DNA from: Tildeniella nuda ZEHNDER 1965/U140
Lineage (GTDB): Bacteria; Cyanobacteriota; Cyanobacteriia; Leptolyngbyales; Leptolyngbyaceae
Direction: 5' to 3'
NCBI GenBank assembly: GCA_019358895.1
Contig: JAHHIG010000032.1
Span: 1 to 37,839 of the forward strand
Length of the DNA stretch: 37,839 nt
Position numbers and translations under genes: made by a program. Each line of letters begins with the position of its first letter. The stretch's first letter is position 1. The notes under the pieces are model-generated. The model saw nothing but the letters and a program-made list of their open reading frames with translations. It was not told where the DNA came from and did no database searches. This document shows, one piece after another, positions 1-8,707 of the stretch.

Positions 1-250
1 GTTTACCGTAATGAGTATGTCCGTATTTGATGATTTGAGTTGATTGGCACTTGGGACAGTTCATTGAGTCGATTGCGATGCTTGAAATTGCTGATTTACA
101 GTTTACCATTACTATGCATTACCACCCTCTTACTTTTGGGGATCAATAGAGTGTAGTCATGTGTTTGGCATGGATCCTTGTTAAAGCAAACCGAGCGAGT
201 TCGATTTGGGTCATACCCAGTTGAAAATCTACAGAAGGGGAGCTTCTTAA

Positions 251-1714
251 ATGACGGCTGATTTTCCAATCAATGAATGTCCAATTAATCAGAGTGTGCA
301 TGGCTTAAAGAAAGAGTGTCTTTCCTACGGCGAAGTGCTAGCGCAATCAGTCTCAGTGATTGCGCCGACCACTGTTCCAGCGGCAGTGTTGAGTTTTGCC
401 TATGGTGCAGCGGGTATGGGTACCTGGTTGAGCTTTTTACTGGCGATGATCGGGTTATTGTTTGTGGGCATCAACGTGAACCAATTTGCTCGTCGATCGG
501 CATCTCCCGGTTCGCTCTACTCCTACATTGTTAAGGGTTTAGGACCAACAGCGGGCATTCTTTGTGCTTTGGGTCTCGTGCTGGCGTATCTCTTTACGGG
601 TATGTCAACGCTGTGTGGGTTTGCCATTTTTGGTCAGACGCTGCTGGGGCATTTGGGTATTCACACTCACACGTTGACGCTGTTTGTGGTGGGAGTGGGA
701 ACTGCTTGGTATGTCGCATCTAAAGATATTCAGCTTTCCGCCAAACTGATGTTGCTGTTGGAAGCCGTGTCGATCGCCCTCATTTTGACGCTAGGGATCA
801 TCATTTGGGCACACAAAGGGTTTGCGATCGATGTCTCTCAACTGACCCTCAAAGGTGCAACCCCTGGCGGCATTACGATGGGCATTGTGCTGGCAGTGTT
901 TGGGTTTTCGGGCTTTGAAAGTGCCACTACGTTGGGTGATGAGGCACAGCAACCGCTCAAAACAATTCCCAAAGCGGTGAAGCAAAGCACCATCTGGGCA
1001 GGTTTATTCTTCATCGTCATGACTTACATTGAGGTGTTGGGCTTTAGCGGCGCATCGGCTGACTTAGCTCAAACTGAAGCCCCCTTAGACTTCTTGGCAC
1101 ATCAAGCCGGGGTTGATTTTCTGGGATTTTTAATCAGCATTGGTGCATTGTTGAGCTTCTTTGTCTGCACTCTGGGCTGTATCAATCCGGCAGCGCGGGT
1201 GTTATTTCTGCTGGCGCGTCATGGTCTCTTTCATCAATCGTTGGGTACTACCCATGCCGCAAACTTGACTCCTGACACTGCGATCGGACTGGTTTCTTTG
1301 CTGACGTTTCTGGTTCCTGCTGCTGTGCATTTGTTCGGTGTCTCCACGTTTGCCAGCCAAGGCTACTTTGGAACGATTTGCACTCTTGGCTTTTTGTTGG
1401 TTTACGTGCTGGTGTCGATCGCCGCGCCAGTCTATCTCTATCGCCTGAGAAAATTGCGTCCGCTGGATGTGCTGTTCTCGCTGCTAGCAGTGGGTTTCAT
1501 GCTGCTGCCCATTCTTGGCACGATCGGTATTCCCGGTAGCACGATGTTCCCCGTCCCAGAAGCACCTGTCAGCACTTTTCCTTACTTGTTCTTACTGTAC
1601 CTGGCGGTTGGCTGTGGCTGGTTTTTCTATCAACGCGTGCGATCGCCCAGAATGGCAAGTCGAATGCAACAGGCTGTCGAAGAAATCCATGTCCGCTACA
1701 GCGATGTCAATTAG
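251..1714 (+). CDS. APC-family amino acid permease
   Basis: Integral membrane protein of 487 aa, probably an amino acid/polyamine transporter of the APC superfamily in the cytoplasmic membrane. About twelve hydrophobic segments are visible from residue 40 to 470. The first carries the VIAPTTVPAAV stretch and is followed by a glycine-rich FAYGAAGMGTW turn, as in APC helix 1. The segment around residues 215-230 (VFGFSGFESATTLGDEA) matches the APC signature in helix 6 with its conserved FxGFE. Length is usual for the family. The ATG start is preceded by a purine-rich AGAAGGGGAG about 9 nt upstream. It leads a rightward cluster with the CadD-like transporter and a secreted protein. The substrate cannot be told from sequence. 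Confidence 0.85.
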   Translation: MTADFPINECPINQSVHGLKKECLSYGEVLAQSVSVIAPTTVPAAVLSFAYGAAGMGTWLSFLLAMIGLLFVGINVNQFARRSASPGSLYSYIVKGLGPTAGILCALGLVLAYLFTGMSTLCGFAIFGQTLLGHLGIHTHTLTLFVVGVGTAWYVASKDIQLSAKLMLLLEAVSIALILTLGIIIWAHKGFAIDVSQLTLKGATPGGITMGIVLAVFGFSGFESATTLGDEAQQPLKTIPKAVKQSTIWAGLFFIVMTYIEVLGFSGASADLAQTEAPLDFLAHQAGVDFLGFLISIGALLSFFVCTLGCINPAARVLFLLARHGLFHQSLGTTHAANLTPDTAIGLVSLLTFLVPAAVHLFGVSTFASQGYFGTICTLGFLLVYVLVSIAAPVYLYRLRKLRPLDVLFSLLAVGFMLLPILGTIGIPGSTMFPVPEAPVSTFPYLFLLYLAVGCGWFFYQRVRSPRMASRMQQAVEEIHVRYSDVN

Positions 1715-1811
1715 TCTGATTGTCTTAGTCATGACTTCCCAGTCCCTAAAGAATAGATAGTCAACGACTGATCATCAACAATGCAACGAATTATTCAACC
1801 CTATCCATCAC

Positions 1812-2555
1812 ATGAATGAAATTCTCACAGCGATATCTACTGGATTGACTGCCTTCACTGCCACCAACCTGGATGATATTGTGATTCTGATGCTGTTTTT
1901 CTCGCAGGTCAATCACCTCTTTCGCAAACGGCAGATTGTCATGGGACAGTATTTGGGCTTTGGGGCTTTGGTACTGGCAAGTCTACCGGGGTTCTTTAGC
2001 AGTGTGCTGTTTCCACGCCCGTGGATTGGCTTACTAGGGTTGGTACCGATCGCGATCGGGCTAACTCGCTTACTCGACTCTGATACTGACGATGCTGAAG
2101 CTGACACATCTGTTGAACCCTCTGCACAAGGTCGATTGAGTGGCGTACTGTCACCCCAAACGTATAGCGTGGCAGCCATTACCTTTGCCAATGGCGGCGA
2201 CAATATTGGCATTTATGTCCCACTGTTCGCCAGCACCACCTGGTCAGGTTTGCTGGTGGTGCTAACCGTTTTCTTCTCCATGGTCGGTGTGTGGTGCTAC
2301 ACCGCGTACCGTCTAGCGGCTGTACCCGCGATCGCTGCCTCACTGACCCGCTATGGCAATCAACTCGTTCCCTTTGTGCTGATTGGCTTGGGGGCGTTGA
2401 TTCTCATTGATAGCCACACGCTAGAAGACCGGGGGTTAGCCGTGCTGACGCTGGTACTTAGCGGTATGGTCTTGCTGCATTTGATTAGAACGATTGGACA
2501 GGCTCCAGCGATGGCTGGAAATGATGAATTGACCTCTAATTCACGCATTTTGTAA
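1812..2555 (+). CDS. CadD-family cadmium resistance / cation transporter
   Basis: Membrane protein of 247 aa resembling the CadD/LysE-like cadmium resistance transporter family. Two hallmark acidic motifs lie in membrane helices: TNLDDIVILMLFF near residues 20-31 and FANGGDNIGIYVP near residues 125-137. About six hydrophobic segments are visible, with a charged acidic loop at residues 92-108. Family members export Cd2+ or related cations; the exact substrate is inferred only from family. It lies 97 nt after the permease and 20 nt before a secreted protein, so the three are probably co-transcribed. Confidence 0.8.
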   Translation: MNEILTAISTGLTAFTATNLDDIVILMLFFSQVNHLFRKRQIVMGQYLGFGALVLASLPGFFSSVLFPRPWIGLLGLVPIAIGLTRLLDSDTDDAEADTSVEPSAQGRLSGVLSPQTYSVAAITFANGGDNIGIYVPLFASTTWSGLLVVLTVFFSMVGVWCYTAYRLAAVPAIAASLTRYGNQLVPFVLIGLGALILIDSHTLEDRGLAVLTLVLSGMVLLHLIRTIGQAPAMAGNDELTSNSRIL

Positions 2556-2575
2556 ATTTAAACAGGAGAACAACT

Positions 2576-3199
2576 ATGATCCGAAGAATGTTAGTGGCGT
2601 TGGTGCTGTTGGTTAACTTGCTGTTGGTTAACGCGATGATTGCTCAACCCGTTTGGGCTGATCCACCAAAATTGACAGCGACTCCCGAATACACAGAAGT
2701 GACGGAGGCGATCGACCATCTGTTGCAAGCAAAAGCAACGCCAGATCAATCAGAATTGCGACCCGAAGAGATTGAGCAGCAGTTGGGTGAGCTAAAACTG
2801 CAAAAGTATATTCTGGAAAGCGCCACCGACTGGGCACAATGCCGCAATGCCACTGGCAAAACTCTAGCGGTTTACGCTCACAAAGGGAAAAGTGCTGCAC
2901 CAGCGCTCTATTACCTTGGTGATGGACAAACAACCGACGATGATTGGAATTGTGATGGGATCTATCTACCCACTGGGACGAAAGTAGCCGGATTACCCAT
3001 TACTCCATTGACTGAACCTCTAGCCTTGAAAGTCACCAGCGGTGCACACTTTGTTGCCAAAGCAAATCCCACAGGCGACCTCGAATTTAACTTAAATCCA
3101 GCCAAGATGTTCAAAGCAGGGGAGGGAAATCTCTCTATCCCGGATCTCACACAGTCAGCGATCGAGTCCACTAAGCCCAATGCATCGGTTGAAGATTAG
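2576..3199 (+). CDS. secreted protein of unknown function
   Basis: Protein of 207 aa with a clear Sec signal peptide: basic MIRR, a hydrophobic LVALVLLVNLLLVNAM core and a probable cleavage after VWA near residue 29. The mature part is soluble, with two cysteines (in AQCRN and WNCDG) that could form a disulfide in the periplasm. AACAGGAGAACAACT just upstream of the ATG is a good ribosome binding site. I do not recognise a family. It directly follows the CadD-like transporter, which suggests, without proof, a periplasmic partner of that transporter. Confidence 0.7.
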   Translation: MIRRMLVALVLLVNLLLVNAMIAQPVWADPPKLTATPEYTEVTEAIDHLLQAKATPDQSELRPEEIEQQLGELKLQKYILESATDWAQCRNATGKTLAVYAHKGKSAAPALYYLGDGQTTDDDWNCDGIYLPTGTKVAGLPITPLTEPLALKVTSGAHFVAKANPTGDLEFNLNPAKMFKAGEGNLSIPDLTQSAIESTKPNASVED

Positions 3200-3218
3200 T
3201 CTCTCAGCTTAAATGGAA

Positions 3219-3290
3219 AGCTTGGCTAGGGGCAAGTTTACCGATTCGTGGTGATAATCGCATTGGTAAACCTGCCTCTAGTAAAGGCTT
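3219..3290. terminator. imperfect hairpin between convergent genes, likely bidirectional terminator
   Basis: The arm CTAGGGGCAAGTTTACC (3226-3242) pairs with GGTAAACCTGCCTCTAG (3265-3281) with two mismatches in 17, around a 22-nt loop. Partial pairing continues outward (AAAGC against GGCTTT). It sits between a rightward gene ending at 3199 and a leftward gene ending at 3374, where a shared terminator is expected. There is no long T tract, so a small palindromic repeat is an alternative. Confidence 0.4.
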
Positions 3291-3373
3291 TACTCATAAG
3301 TTTTCAATAACCCGCCGCTCGTAACCTCAAACTCCCGCAGATAACCTGTTGGTAGTCAGGTTGATTGGGCTTG

Positions 3374-4111
3374 TTAGCCATCGTCGCCGTTTCGCCTTAT
3401 TTCGCGTTCAACGATCTCCTTGATAAACTCACGAACTTCCTTCTCCAGACTGGTAGCCCGTTGTTTCAATTGTTCATAAATCTCAATCTCATCTCCCTCC
3501 CACATAAGGTCTATTCGTCTGACCTGGCGCATGGCAATATACGTGTAGTTTTCGGGGTATGCCCAGTAGCATGACAAGCAAATGGACTTTTCCTTGAGAT
3601 GATTCCAATTCTCACAATGCTCACATGACCAGGACTTAGCTCGATTTGCAGAGCCACAGAGCAGCATAAAGCTTTCTGGCTCTAGCTCCGGCTCTCCATC
3701 GACTTCAAAGGGAACACAATGATCGATCTGTAATTCACGATCGCTCATTTCCTCTAGATAGATGAAGCACTTACACCCATACCTCCTGATCAACTCATCT
3801 TTGATCTGCTTGGACAAACCTGTCCTGCCAGAGAACCTAAAAAACCTCGCCTTGCTAACATCTCCAAATCTGTAAGCTGCTATTCTTCTTCCGTCACTGC
3901 CTGTAACGCGGAAAGTATCCAGAGGAATTCCATGTTCTCGAACATCTCTAGCGGCTCTTGGCGGATGATTGTAGCCATATCTTTCCTTCAGATCTTCCGT
4001 TGTAATAAAACCATGCTGCAGAATGTGATCAATCACAGCTTTTGGTCTTTTAGCGGTTACTGATTGACAAAGTTGGATGAAATCATCGGGCAAGTGCTGA
4101 GAACTGTCCAT
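3374..4111 (-). CDS. HNH restriction endonuclease of a type II R-M system
   Basis: Protein of 245 aa, probably the cutting partner of the adjacent methylase. Residues 20-90 look like a helical DNA-binding region. An HNH (beta-beta-alpha metal) nuclease core follows: cysteines at 113 and 115, the QIDHCVPF motif with D130 and H131, and N156 in CGSANRAKSW. A zinc-knuckle set C163, C166, C178 and C181 comes next, then a charged helical tail. The start overlaps the end of the methylase gene by 29 nt, so the two are translationally linked with the methylase first. The specificity is unknown. The pair is richer in A+T than its neighbours, which fits acquisition by transfer. The nuclease role is inferred from the HNH motif and the gene pairing. 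Confidence 0.75.
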   Translation of the reverse strand: MDSSQHLPDDFIQLCQSVTAKRPKAVIDHILQHGFITTEDLKERYGYNHPPRAARDVREHGIPLDTFRVTGSDGRRIAAYRFGDVSKARFFRFSGRTGLSKQIKDELIRRYGCKCFIYLEEMSDRELQIDHCVPFEVDGEPELEPESFMLLCGSANRAKSWSCEHCENWNHLKEKSICLSCYWAYPENYTYIAMRQVRRIDLMWEGDEIEIYEQLKQRATSLEKEVREFIKEIVEREIRRNGDDG

Positions 4112-5021
4112 GCTTTTCTAGAAGCGTAAGCTGTTTCGGTACTCTGCTAACATAACTCTCTAGCTCCGAAAAGCATTCATGTTGTAAATTTGGTGACAAG
4201 TACAGAGATTCTATTGTGATCTCCTCTCTGCCGAGCAATGTTGCTTGTGACGATCGACCGACTTCAATCTCAATTTTCTTTAGTCCTAGCTCTTCAGGTA
4301 AAGGCGTTCCAAAAGATTTGCTACCGCGTTTGCCGTCGTAACTGATTGCAAAACCGATTCCACGTTTATTTAAGTCTTCTAGAGCCAAAACAAAATCATC
4401 AAAATGAATGCCAGAGAAGTATCTTGAATCTCTATTCCCACATACACCCTGATAGGGAGGATCCATGTAGATGAAATCACTACTTTCTGCCATAGCTAAG
4501 ACTTCTCTATAGTCAAGGTCTGTAAATTTGCATTTACCTTTCAATAAAATAGAGACTCCCTCAATATTTTTCCTCATCTTGTCAGGATGAGTTCCTTTCC
4601 GCCTGTTGTCAGGACTTTGGTTAAATAAACCTTCTGAGTTATACCGAACCGATCCTTTAACACATCGAGCCAACAAATATAAAAAAAGCTTGGGGTCGTT
4701 TGTTTTGTTAAAATTTTCTCTGACCTCAAAATAATGTCTTGCAGCGTCCTGATGTTGAGCATTCCATACATCTGTATATGCATGTATTATTTCATTGGGT
4801 CTTTCTACAATTAGCTCAAATAATTCAACAAGAGGCTTATTCAAATCGTTAAGCCAAAACCTTTGCGAGATGTTTCTAGAGGCAACCGCTACACTCACCG
4901 CTGCTGTGCCTGCAAAAGGCTCGATAAACCGTTCTACTCTAGTAGGTAAGAACCTTAGAATGTCTGACACGAGATTCCTTTTACTACCCTGATACTGAAC
5001 TGGGTGCGGTAAACTAGCCAT
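4083..5021 (-). CDS. D12-class (Dam-like) DNA adenine methyltransferase
   Basis: N6-adenine DNA methyltransferase of 312 aa that would protect host sites from the linked HNH nuclease using S-adenosylmethionine. The order of motifs is that of the alpha/D12 class: YQGSKRN near residue 10, the SAM-binding FIEPFAGTAAVS at 32-43, then the catalytic DPPY at 187-190 in YMDPPYQGVCG. Length is typical of Dam-like enzymes. The ATG at 5021 has no strong Shine-Dalgarno. It is the first gene of the pair, an order that lets modification precede cutting. Confidence 0.88.
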   Translation of the reverse strand: MASLPHPVQYQGSKRNLVSDILRFLPTRVERFIEPFAGTAAVSVAVASRNISQRFWLNDLNKPLVELFELIVERPNEIIHAYTDVWNAQHQDAARHYFEVRENFNKTNDPKLFLYLLARCVKGSVRYNSEGLFNQSPDNRRKGTHPDKMRKNIEGVSILLKGKCKFTDLDYREVLAMAESSDFIYMDPPYQGVCGNRDSRYFSGIHFDDFVLALEDLNKRGIGFAISYDGKRGSKSFGTPLPEELGLKKIEIEVGRSSQATLLGREEITIESLYLSPNLQHECFSELESYVSRVPKQLTLLEKHGQFSALAR

Positions 5022-5181
5022 TTCTAAAGAAATAAGAACAAATGATCTTGGTTAGTCTACCACAGAGAAAAGAAGCCTTACTTAGCTAAAGAATATTATT
5101 CATGAACCATAACTGACAGCTGAGATGGCTAACAATCTATTCAAACGTTTTATCTGGTTCGACTGAAAATGAGGGGTAGTT

Positions 5182-5616
5182 ATGCATTTATTTTTCAAAC
5201 CAATGAACACGGATACCGAGAAATCAGAGCTTGCCAAGCAGCGTAATCCCAACCGGGTTCGTGATCACCTGGCGAATGAACGAACGTATTTAGCCTGGAT
5301 GCGGAGCGCGATCGCGCTGATGGGCTTTGGTGTGCTGATTGTCCGCCTCCGTATTCTGCGTCCGCCTTTAGCACCGCAAGCACCTGGAGCCGGATGGCGC
5401 TTAGGTTTGGTGTTCGCCGTTGTCGGGCTATTGGCAGTCTTACTATCGGTGCAGCATTATTTTGCCGTACGCGATCATATTGAAGAGGATACCTACGAAC
5501 CGCCCGATCGCTGGGTCATTCTGTCAAGCGTCGCTGTAGTATCGCTGGGAATCGGCGTAATTTATTACGTGTTCACGATTCCGCTAGAGTCCTTGAATTC
5601 AGTCTTGATTGAGTAG
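5182..5616 (+). CDS. DUF202 (YidH-like) membrane protein
   Basis: Small membrane protein of 144 aa. The NxVRDHLANERTYLAWMRSAIALMGFGVLIVRL stretch (about residues 24-57, given here in outline) is the hallmark of the DUF202 family, in which NERTxLAWxR precedes the first helix. Two further hydrophobic helices lie near residues 74-92 and 112-133. The start at 5182 is supported by GAGGGG 7 nt upstream; an internal ATG at 5203 is a weaker alternative. The function of the family is not established. It is flanked by unrelated genes. Confidence 0.8.
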   Translation: MHLFFKPMNTDTEKSELAKQRNPNRVRDHLANERTYLAWMRSAIALMGFGVLIVRLRILRPPLAPQAPGAGWRLGLVFAVVGLLAVLLSVQHYFAVRDHIEEDTYEPPDRWVILSSVAVVSLGIGVIYYVFTIPLESLNSVLIE

Positions 5617-5961
5617 GCTGCTTACAGAATCCTGTCTTTGATCAGTCTAAGCATTAATAATTACTGGCGTTGCTGCATAGCCGTATGAAGCAATAAATTC
5701 GCCCTCACCCAAACGGCAAGGGAACAAGAATTCAAGCTCCCTTCTCCTTGGGGTAAGGGCTTGGAAAAGGGCACTATACCATTTCACTAAACGTGGCTAC
5801 ACAGGCAAGCTTCGGCTGGCGGTCAGCGGTCAGCGGTCAGCCGCAAAAACGAATCTGTAGGGCGATTTTATAGAATTGGTATTATTCCGCCATTCAGCAG
5901 CGCTGTGATTGCTAAGAAAAGCAACTGCAAGTACAGAAACCAGATGGATTGGAGTCCCCTT
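5617..5961. repeat. intergenic region with degenerate repeat and GGTCAGC heptamers
   Basis: No gene is apparent between the two convergent genes. The stretch holds a degenerate CCCTCACCC...GGGTAAGGGC inverted block (about 5701-5762) of a type common between cyanobacterial genes. It is followed by three tandem copies of the heptamer GGTCAGC at 5821-5841, one of the short tandem repeat families found elsewhere in the window. Confidence 0.6.
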
Positions 5962-7032
5962 TCATTCGGTCAGTGCGGCTTCTTTTGCCAGGAGAGCCTG
6001 TTTGCGATCGCGCCCCCACCGATAGCCCCTGAGACTACCATCGCTGCCGACAACTCGATGACAGGGGATTGCAACGGCGATGTGATTGCTGGCGCAAGCA
6101 TTCGCCACTGCCCGTACTGCTTTGGGTTTGCCGATGCTCCTAGCGACTTCTGTATAGCTGACGGTTGTACCCGGCGCGATCGTCTGAAGCGTCTGCCACA
6201 CCTGCTGCTGAAAAGCCGTGCCCTGAATATCCAAGGGCAGATCAACTGCTTGCTGAGGAGCCTCAATGAGACTGAGAACCTGCTCAACCCAGGTCTCAAA
6301 GGCGCGATCGCCCGCACAGAAGTGAGCGTTTGGAAAATCAGCCCGAAGTTGGGTCGTGAGCACCTCAGCATTGTCGTCAAAGGCGATCGCGCAGATCCCC
6401 TTAGCGGTGGCTGCGACCAGCACCCAACCTAACCAGCAGGGCTGCACAGCATAGCGAATCTCAATGCCGCTTGCCCCCTGTTGGTATTGAGATGGAGTCA
6501 TCCCCAACAGGGATGCCGACTGGTCGTAGAAGTTGCTGCTGGTCTCAAAGCCAGCTTCGTAGATTGCTTGGGTCACAGTGTCATGCTCCTGTAAATGTTG
6601 CCGAACTCGCTTAGCTCGATGGGCAGTCGCGTACTGTTTAGGGGTGATCCCCACAACTGCCTTGAAGATGCGGTGAAAATGGAACGAACTCAGTCCGGCG
6701 AGCTGTGCCATCGTAGCCAACGATAGCGGTGTATCTGATGTTTTAATGTGTTGGCAGACCGCAGCAATGACCTCAGATTGTTGCTGCTGTGGGGATGTCG
6801 ATCGAGGATTACAGCGCTTGCAAGGGCGAAAGCCAGCCGCTTCAGCCTCAACACAGCGATCGAAAAATAAGACGTTTGCTCGTTTGGGTTGCCGCGATGA
6901 ACAGGTCGGACGGCAATAGATCCCTGTGGTTTTGACGGCGTAAAAAAACGTTCCGTCAGCACTGGGAAGGCGGTGTACGATCGCATCCCAGCGCTCAGAG
7001 TCAGTTGAGGTAGTATTCATTTTGGTCATCAT
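5962..7032 (-). CDS. ada: Ada-like bifunctional transcriptional activator / O6-alkylguanine-DNA alkyltransferase
   Basis: Protein of about 356 aa that senses and repairs alkylated DNA. Order: an Ada N-terminal zinc domain with GIYCRPTC and FRPCKRC supplying the four cysteines, the first being the methyl-phosphotriester acceptor in Ada; an AraC-type helix-turn-helix region (about residues 85-185, with SSFHFHRIFKAVVGITPKQY); and a C-terminal methylguanine methyltransferase with the acceptor motif IPCHRVV near residue 325. All catalytic cysteines are present. I start at the ATG at 7032, preceded by GTGGAG; a GTG 15 nt upstream is possible but lies on that ribosome binding site. In E. coli, methylated Ada activates its own gene; autoregulation here is inferred. 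Confidence 0.9.
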   Translation of the reverse strand: MMTKMNTTSTDSERWDAIVHRLPSADGTFFYAVKTTGIYCRPTCSSRQPKRANVLFFDRCVEAEAAGFRPCKRCNPRSTSPQQQQSEVIAAVCQHIKTSDTPLSLATMAQLAGLSSFHFHRIFKAVVGITPKQYATAHRAKRVRQHLQEHDTVTQAIYEAGFETSSNFYDQSASLLGMTPSQYQQGASGIEIRYAVQPCWLGWVLVAATAKGICAIAFDDNAEVLTTQLRADFPNAHFCAGDRAFETWVEQVLSLIEAPQQAVDLPLDIQGTAFQQQVWQTLQTIAPGTTVSYTEVARSIGKPKAVRAVANACASNHIAVAIPCHRVVGSDGSLRGYRWGRDRKQALLAKEAALTE

Positions 7033-7165
7033 GACTCTATTCTCCACAAAGCAAACGCTTGCGGCTAGCGGTTTCTTGCGGTGTAATTTGTGAGCGGTAG
7101 CTTGTGAACACGTCTTTTGCTTTGACGCTCTGGGACACTGTAAAAGACCATTTGCGTGCGCTAGA

Positions 7166-8089
7166 TCAGTTGAAGATACTGAGGTTTAGCGTTTGGGTCA
7201 GTTGTTCGAGCAGGAAGAGTCCGGCGATCGAATTGCCTGTAGCATCCAGTGTCGGGCTGTAGCAGGCGATCGCGCCTTGTCCCGGCACGATGGACAGCAA
7301 GGCACCACTCACACCCGATTTGATGGGTAGCCCAATGCGGACTGCAAAGCGACCAGATGCTTCATATAAACCGCAGGTCAGCATCAGGGCATTCACAGCA
7401 CGTTGGTTGATTGGCTGGATGGCGTTAGGTTGGGCGAGTAATAGCCCAACCTGTGCTAAATCTGCGACGGTGCCAGAGAGACAGCAAATGTGATTGTAGG
7501 TATCAAGGGCAGTTTCGACGTGATCGATAGAGCCTGCTCGAAGAAGTACTTCCCCGATCGCCCGATTTGCCTCATTTCGTAGCGATCGCACCGATGTCAG
7601 CATGGCAGTATCCAATACAAAACGGCTACCTGCTGTCTGGTTGAGCCACAGCCGTAGCGCTTCACTCCGTTCGGATCCGTTCGACCCAGGTAGCATTGAG
7701 GCAAGGGCGATCGCGCCACTATTGAGCATGGGGTTGCGTGGAAACCCGCGATCGGCGTTCAACTGTGCCAGCGAGTGGAACGACTGCTCGGACGGATCAA
7801 TCCCTACACGATCGAACACCGTATCCCATCCCAACTGTTCCAGCAGAAATAGCAGCAGTAGAGGCTTGACCACACTCATCAACGCAAACGGCTGGTCGAT
7901 CGCACCAGCAAAATACTCCTGTCCTGCTACTGTTTGTATACCCACAGCCACTAATTGAGCATTTGCCTGCGCCAGTAAAGGAATATAGTCCGGCAAGCGC
8001 CCCGTGTGAGCATAGACCTGCGCCTGCGCCACCCAGCTTTCTAACTGAGTTTGAGTTAAGGCTGTGAGTGGTGTAGAAGGAGCGTTCAA
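7166..8089 (-). CDS. glsA: glutaminase (GlsA family)
   Basis: Enzyme of about 307 aa that hydrolyses glutamine to glutamate and ammonia. It belongs to the serine-dependent beta-lactamase/glutaminase fold. The catalytic SxxK motif is in LMSVVKPLLL near residues 70-79. NPMLNSGAIAL near residue 120 matches the family block NPMINAGAIA, and the C-terminal KSGVSGALLSIVPGQGAIACYSP block is also typical. Length agrees with family members only if translation starts at the TTG at 8089, for which no ribosome binding site is clear. Repeats just upstream may have eroded the start. Runs leftward behind the AtzH-like gene. Confidence 0.88.
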   Translation of the reverse strand: MNAPSTPLTALTQTQLESWVAQAQVYAHTGRLPDYIPLLAQANAQLVAVGIQTVAGQEYFAGAIDQPFALMSVVKPLLLLFLLEQLGWDTVFDRVGIDPSEQSFHSLAQLNADRGFPRNPMLNSGAIALASMLPGSNGSERSEALRLWLNQTAGSRFVLDTAMLTSVRSLRNEANRAIGEVLLRAGSIDHVETALDTYNHICCLSGTVADLAQVGLLLAQPNAIQPINQRAVNALMLTCGLYEASGRFAVRIGLPIKSGVSGALLSIVPGQGAIACYSPTLDATGNSIAGLFLLEQLTQTLNLSIFN

Positions 8090-8094
8090 GAGGG

Positions 8095-8146
<52 letters not shown>

Positions 8147-8228
8147 AGAATTGGTTGAGAACTGACAGTCGTCTTTATCTCCTCACCTCTCACCATGCTT
8201 CCGCCTCCCTACTCTCCACTCTCCACCT

Positions 8229-8615
8229 CTACTCTGGTAGCAGCGACACATGGGCTGAAACAATCTTCCATCCTTGAGGCAATTTGCGCCAGACCTGACT
8301 TTGCCTGCCAGCACGAGGTTTGCCGTCTGTGGGGCGTTGAAATTCTAGCGTGACGATCGCGGTATCAGCATCAAACGTCACAACCTTGAGGTTAGCAATG
8401 TCTCGCGCCAGGTTTTTTGTTGGGCGACCTTGCCGAAAGGCTTTAATCGCCTCCATGCCATACAGATTTTCGGTTGCGCCAAACCGCAGCACCTCAGGCG
8501 AATCCCAAAACAGTGCGTCTAGCGTAGCAATATCGTTTTCGACCAGCGCTTTTTCGTAGGTCAGGTAGAGTGCGGTAAGTTCAGCGACGATCGCGGGATC
8601 GTTAATTGGGGACAT
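8229..8615 (-). CDS. AtzH-like / HpxZ-family protein (DUF3225)
   Basis: Protein of 128 aa with an NTF2-like fold. INDPAIVAELTALY, ALFWDSPEVLRFGATENLYG and GRQSQVWRKLPQGWKIVSAHVS match the AtzH-like family (HpxZ of oxalurate catabolism and AtzH, partner of cyanurate-pathway amidases). I chose the ATG at 8615 because the family begins exactly at this MSPINDP; longer upstream frames run through repeat DNA and the hydrolase gene. No amidase of the AtzG/AtzE or HpxW/HpxY type lies nearby, so its role here is unclear. It may be a solitary accessory protein. Confidence 0.8.
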   Translation of the reverse strand: MSPINDPAIVAELTALYLTYEKALVENDIATLDALFWDSPEVLRFGATENLYGMEAIKAFRQGRPTKNLARDIANLKVVTFDADTAIVTLEFQRPTDGKPRAGRQSQVWRKLPQGWKIVSAHVSLLPE

Positions 8616-8634
8616 TCGGGAAGGAAAAATAAAG

Positions 8635-8707
8635 GATGAAGGATAAAAGTTTTGAGTTTTGAGTTGGGTTTGACGGCTGATGGCTGATGGCTGACCGCTG
8701 ACCGCTT
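8635..8707. repeat. mixed short tandem repeats between leftward genes
   Basis: A string of short repeats separates the hydrolase stop from the AtzH-like start: AAAGGATGAAGGATAAAAG, two GTTTTGA units, then GGCTGAT heptamers and GACCGCT. The same modules recur inside the citramalate synthase gene (AGTTTTGAGTT) and probably inside thiO (AAAGGATAAAGG). Confidence 0.7.

Noticed and set aside
1-250. Possible gene or riboswitch upstream of the permease
   Set aside because: No coding frame and no recognisable conserved RNA structure; only a purine-rich ribosome binding region near 235 is clear.
5905-6432. Plus-strand frame of 175 codons
   Set aside because: It is antisense to the ada gene, whose motifs are unmistakable.
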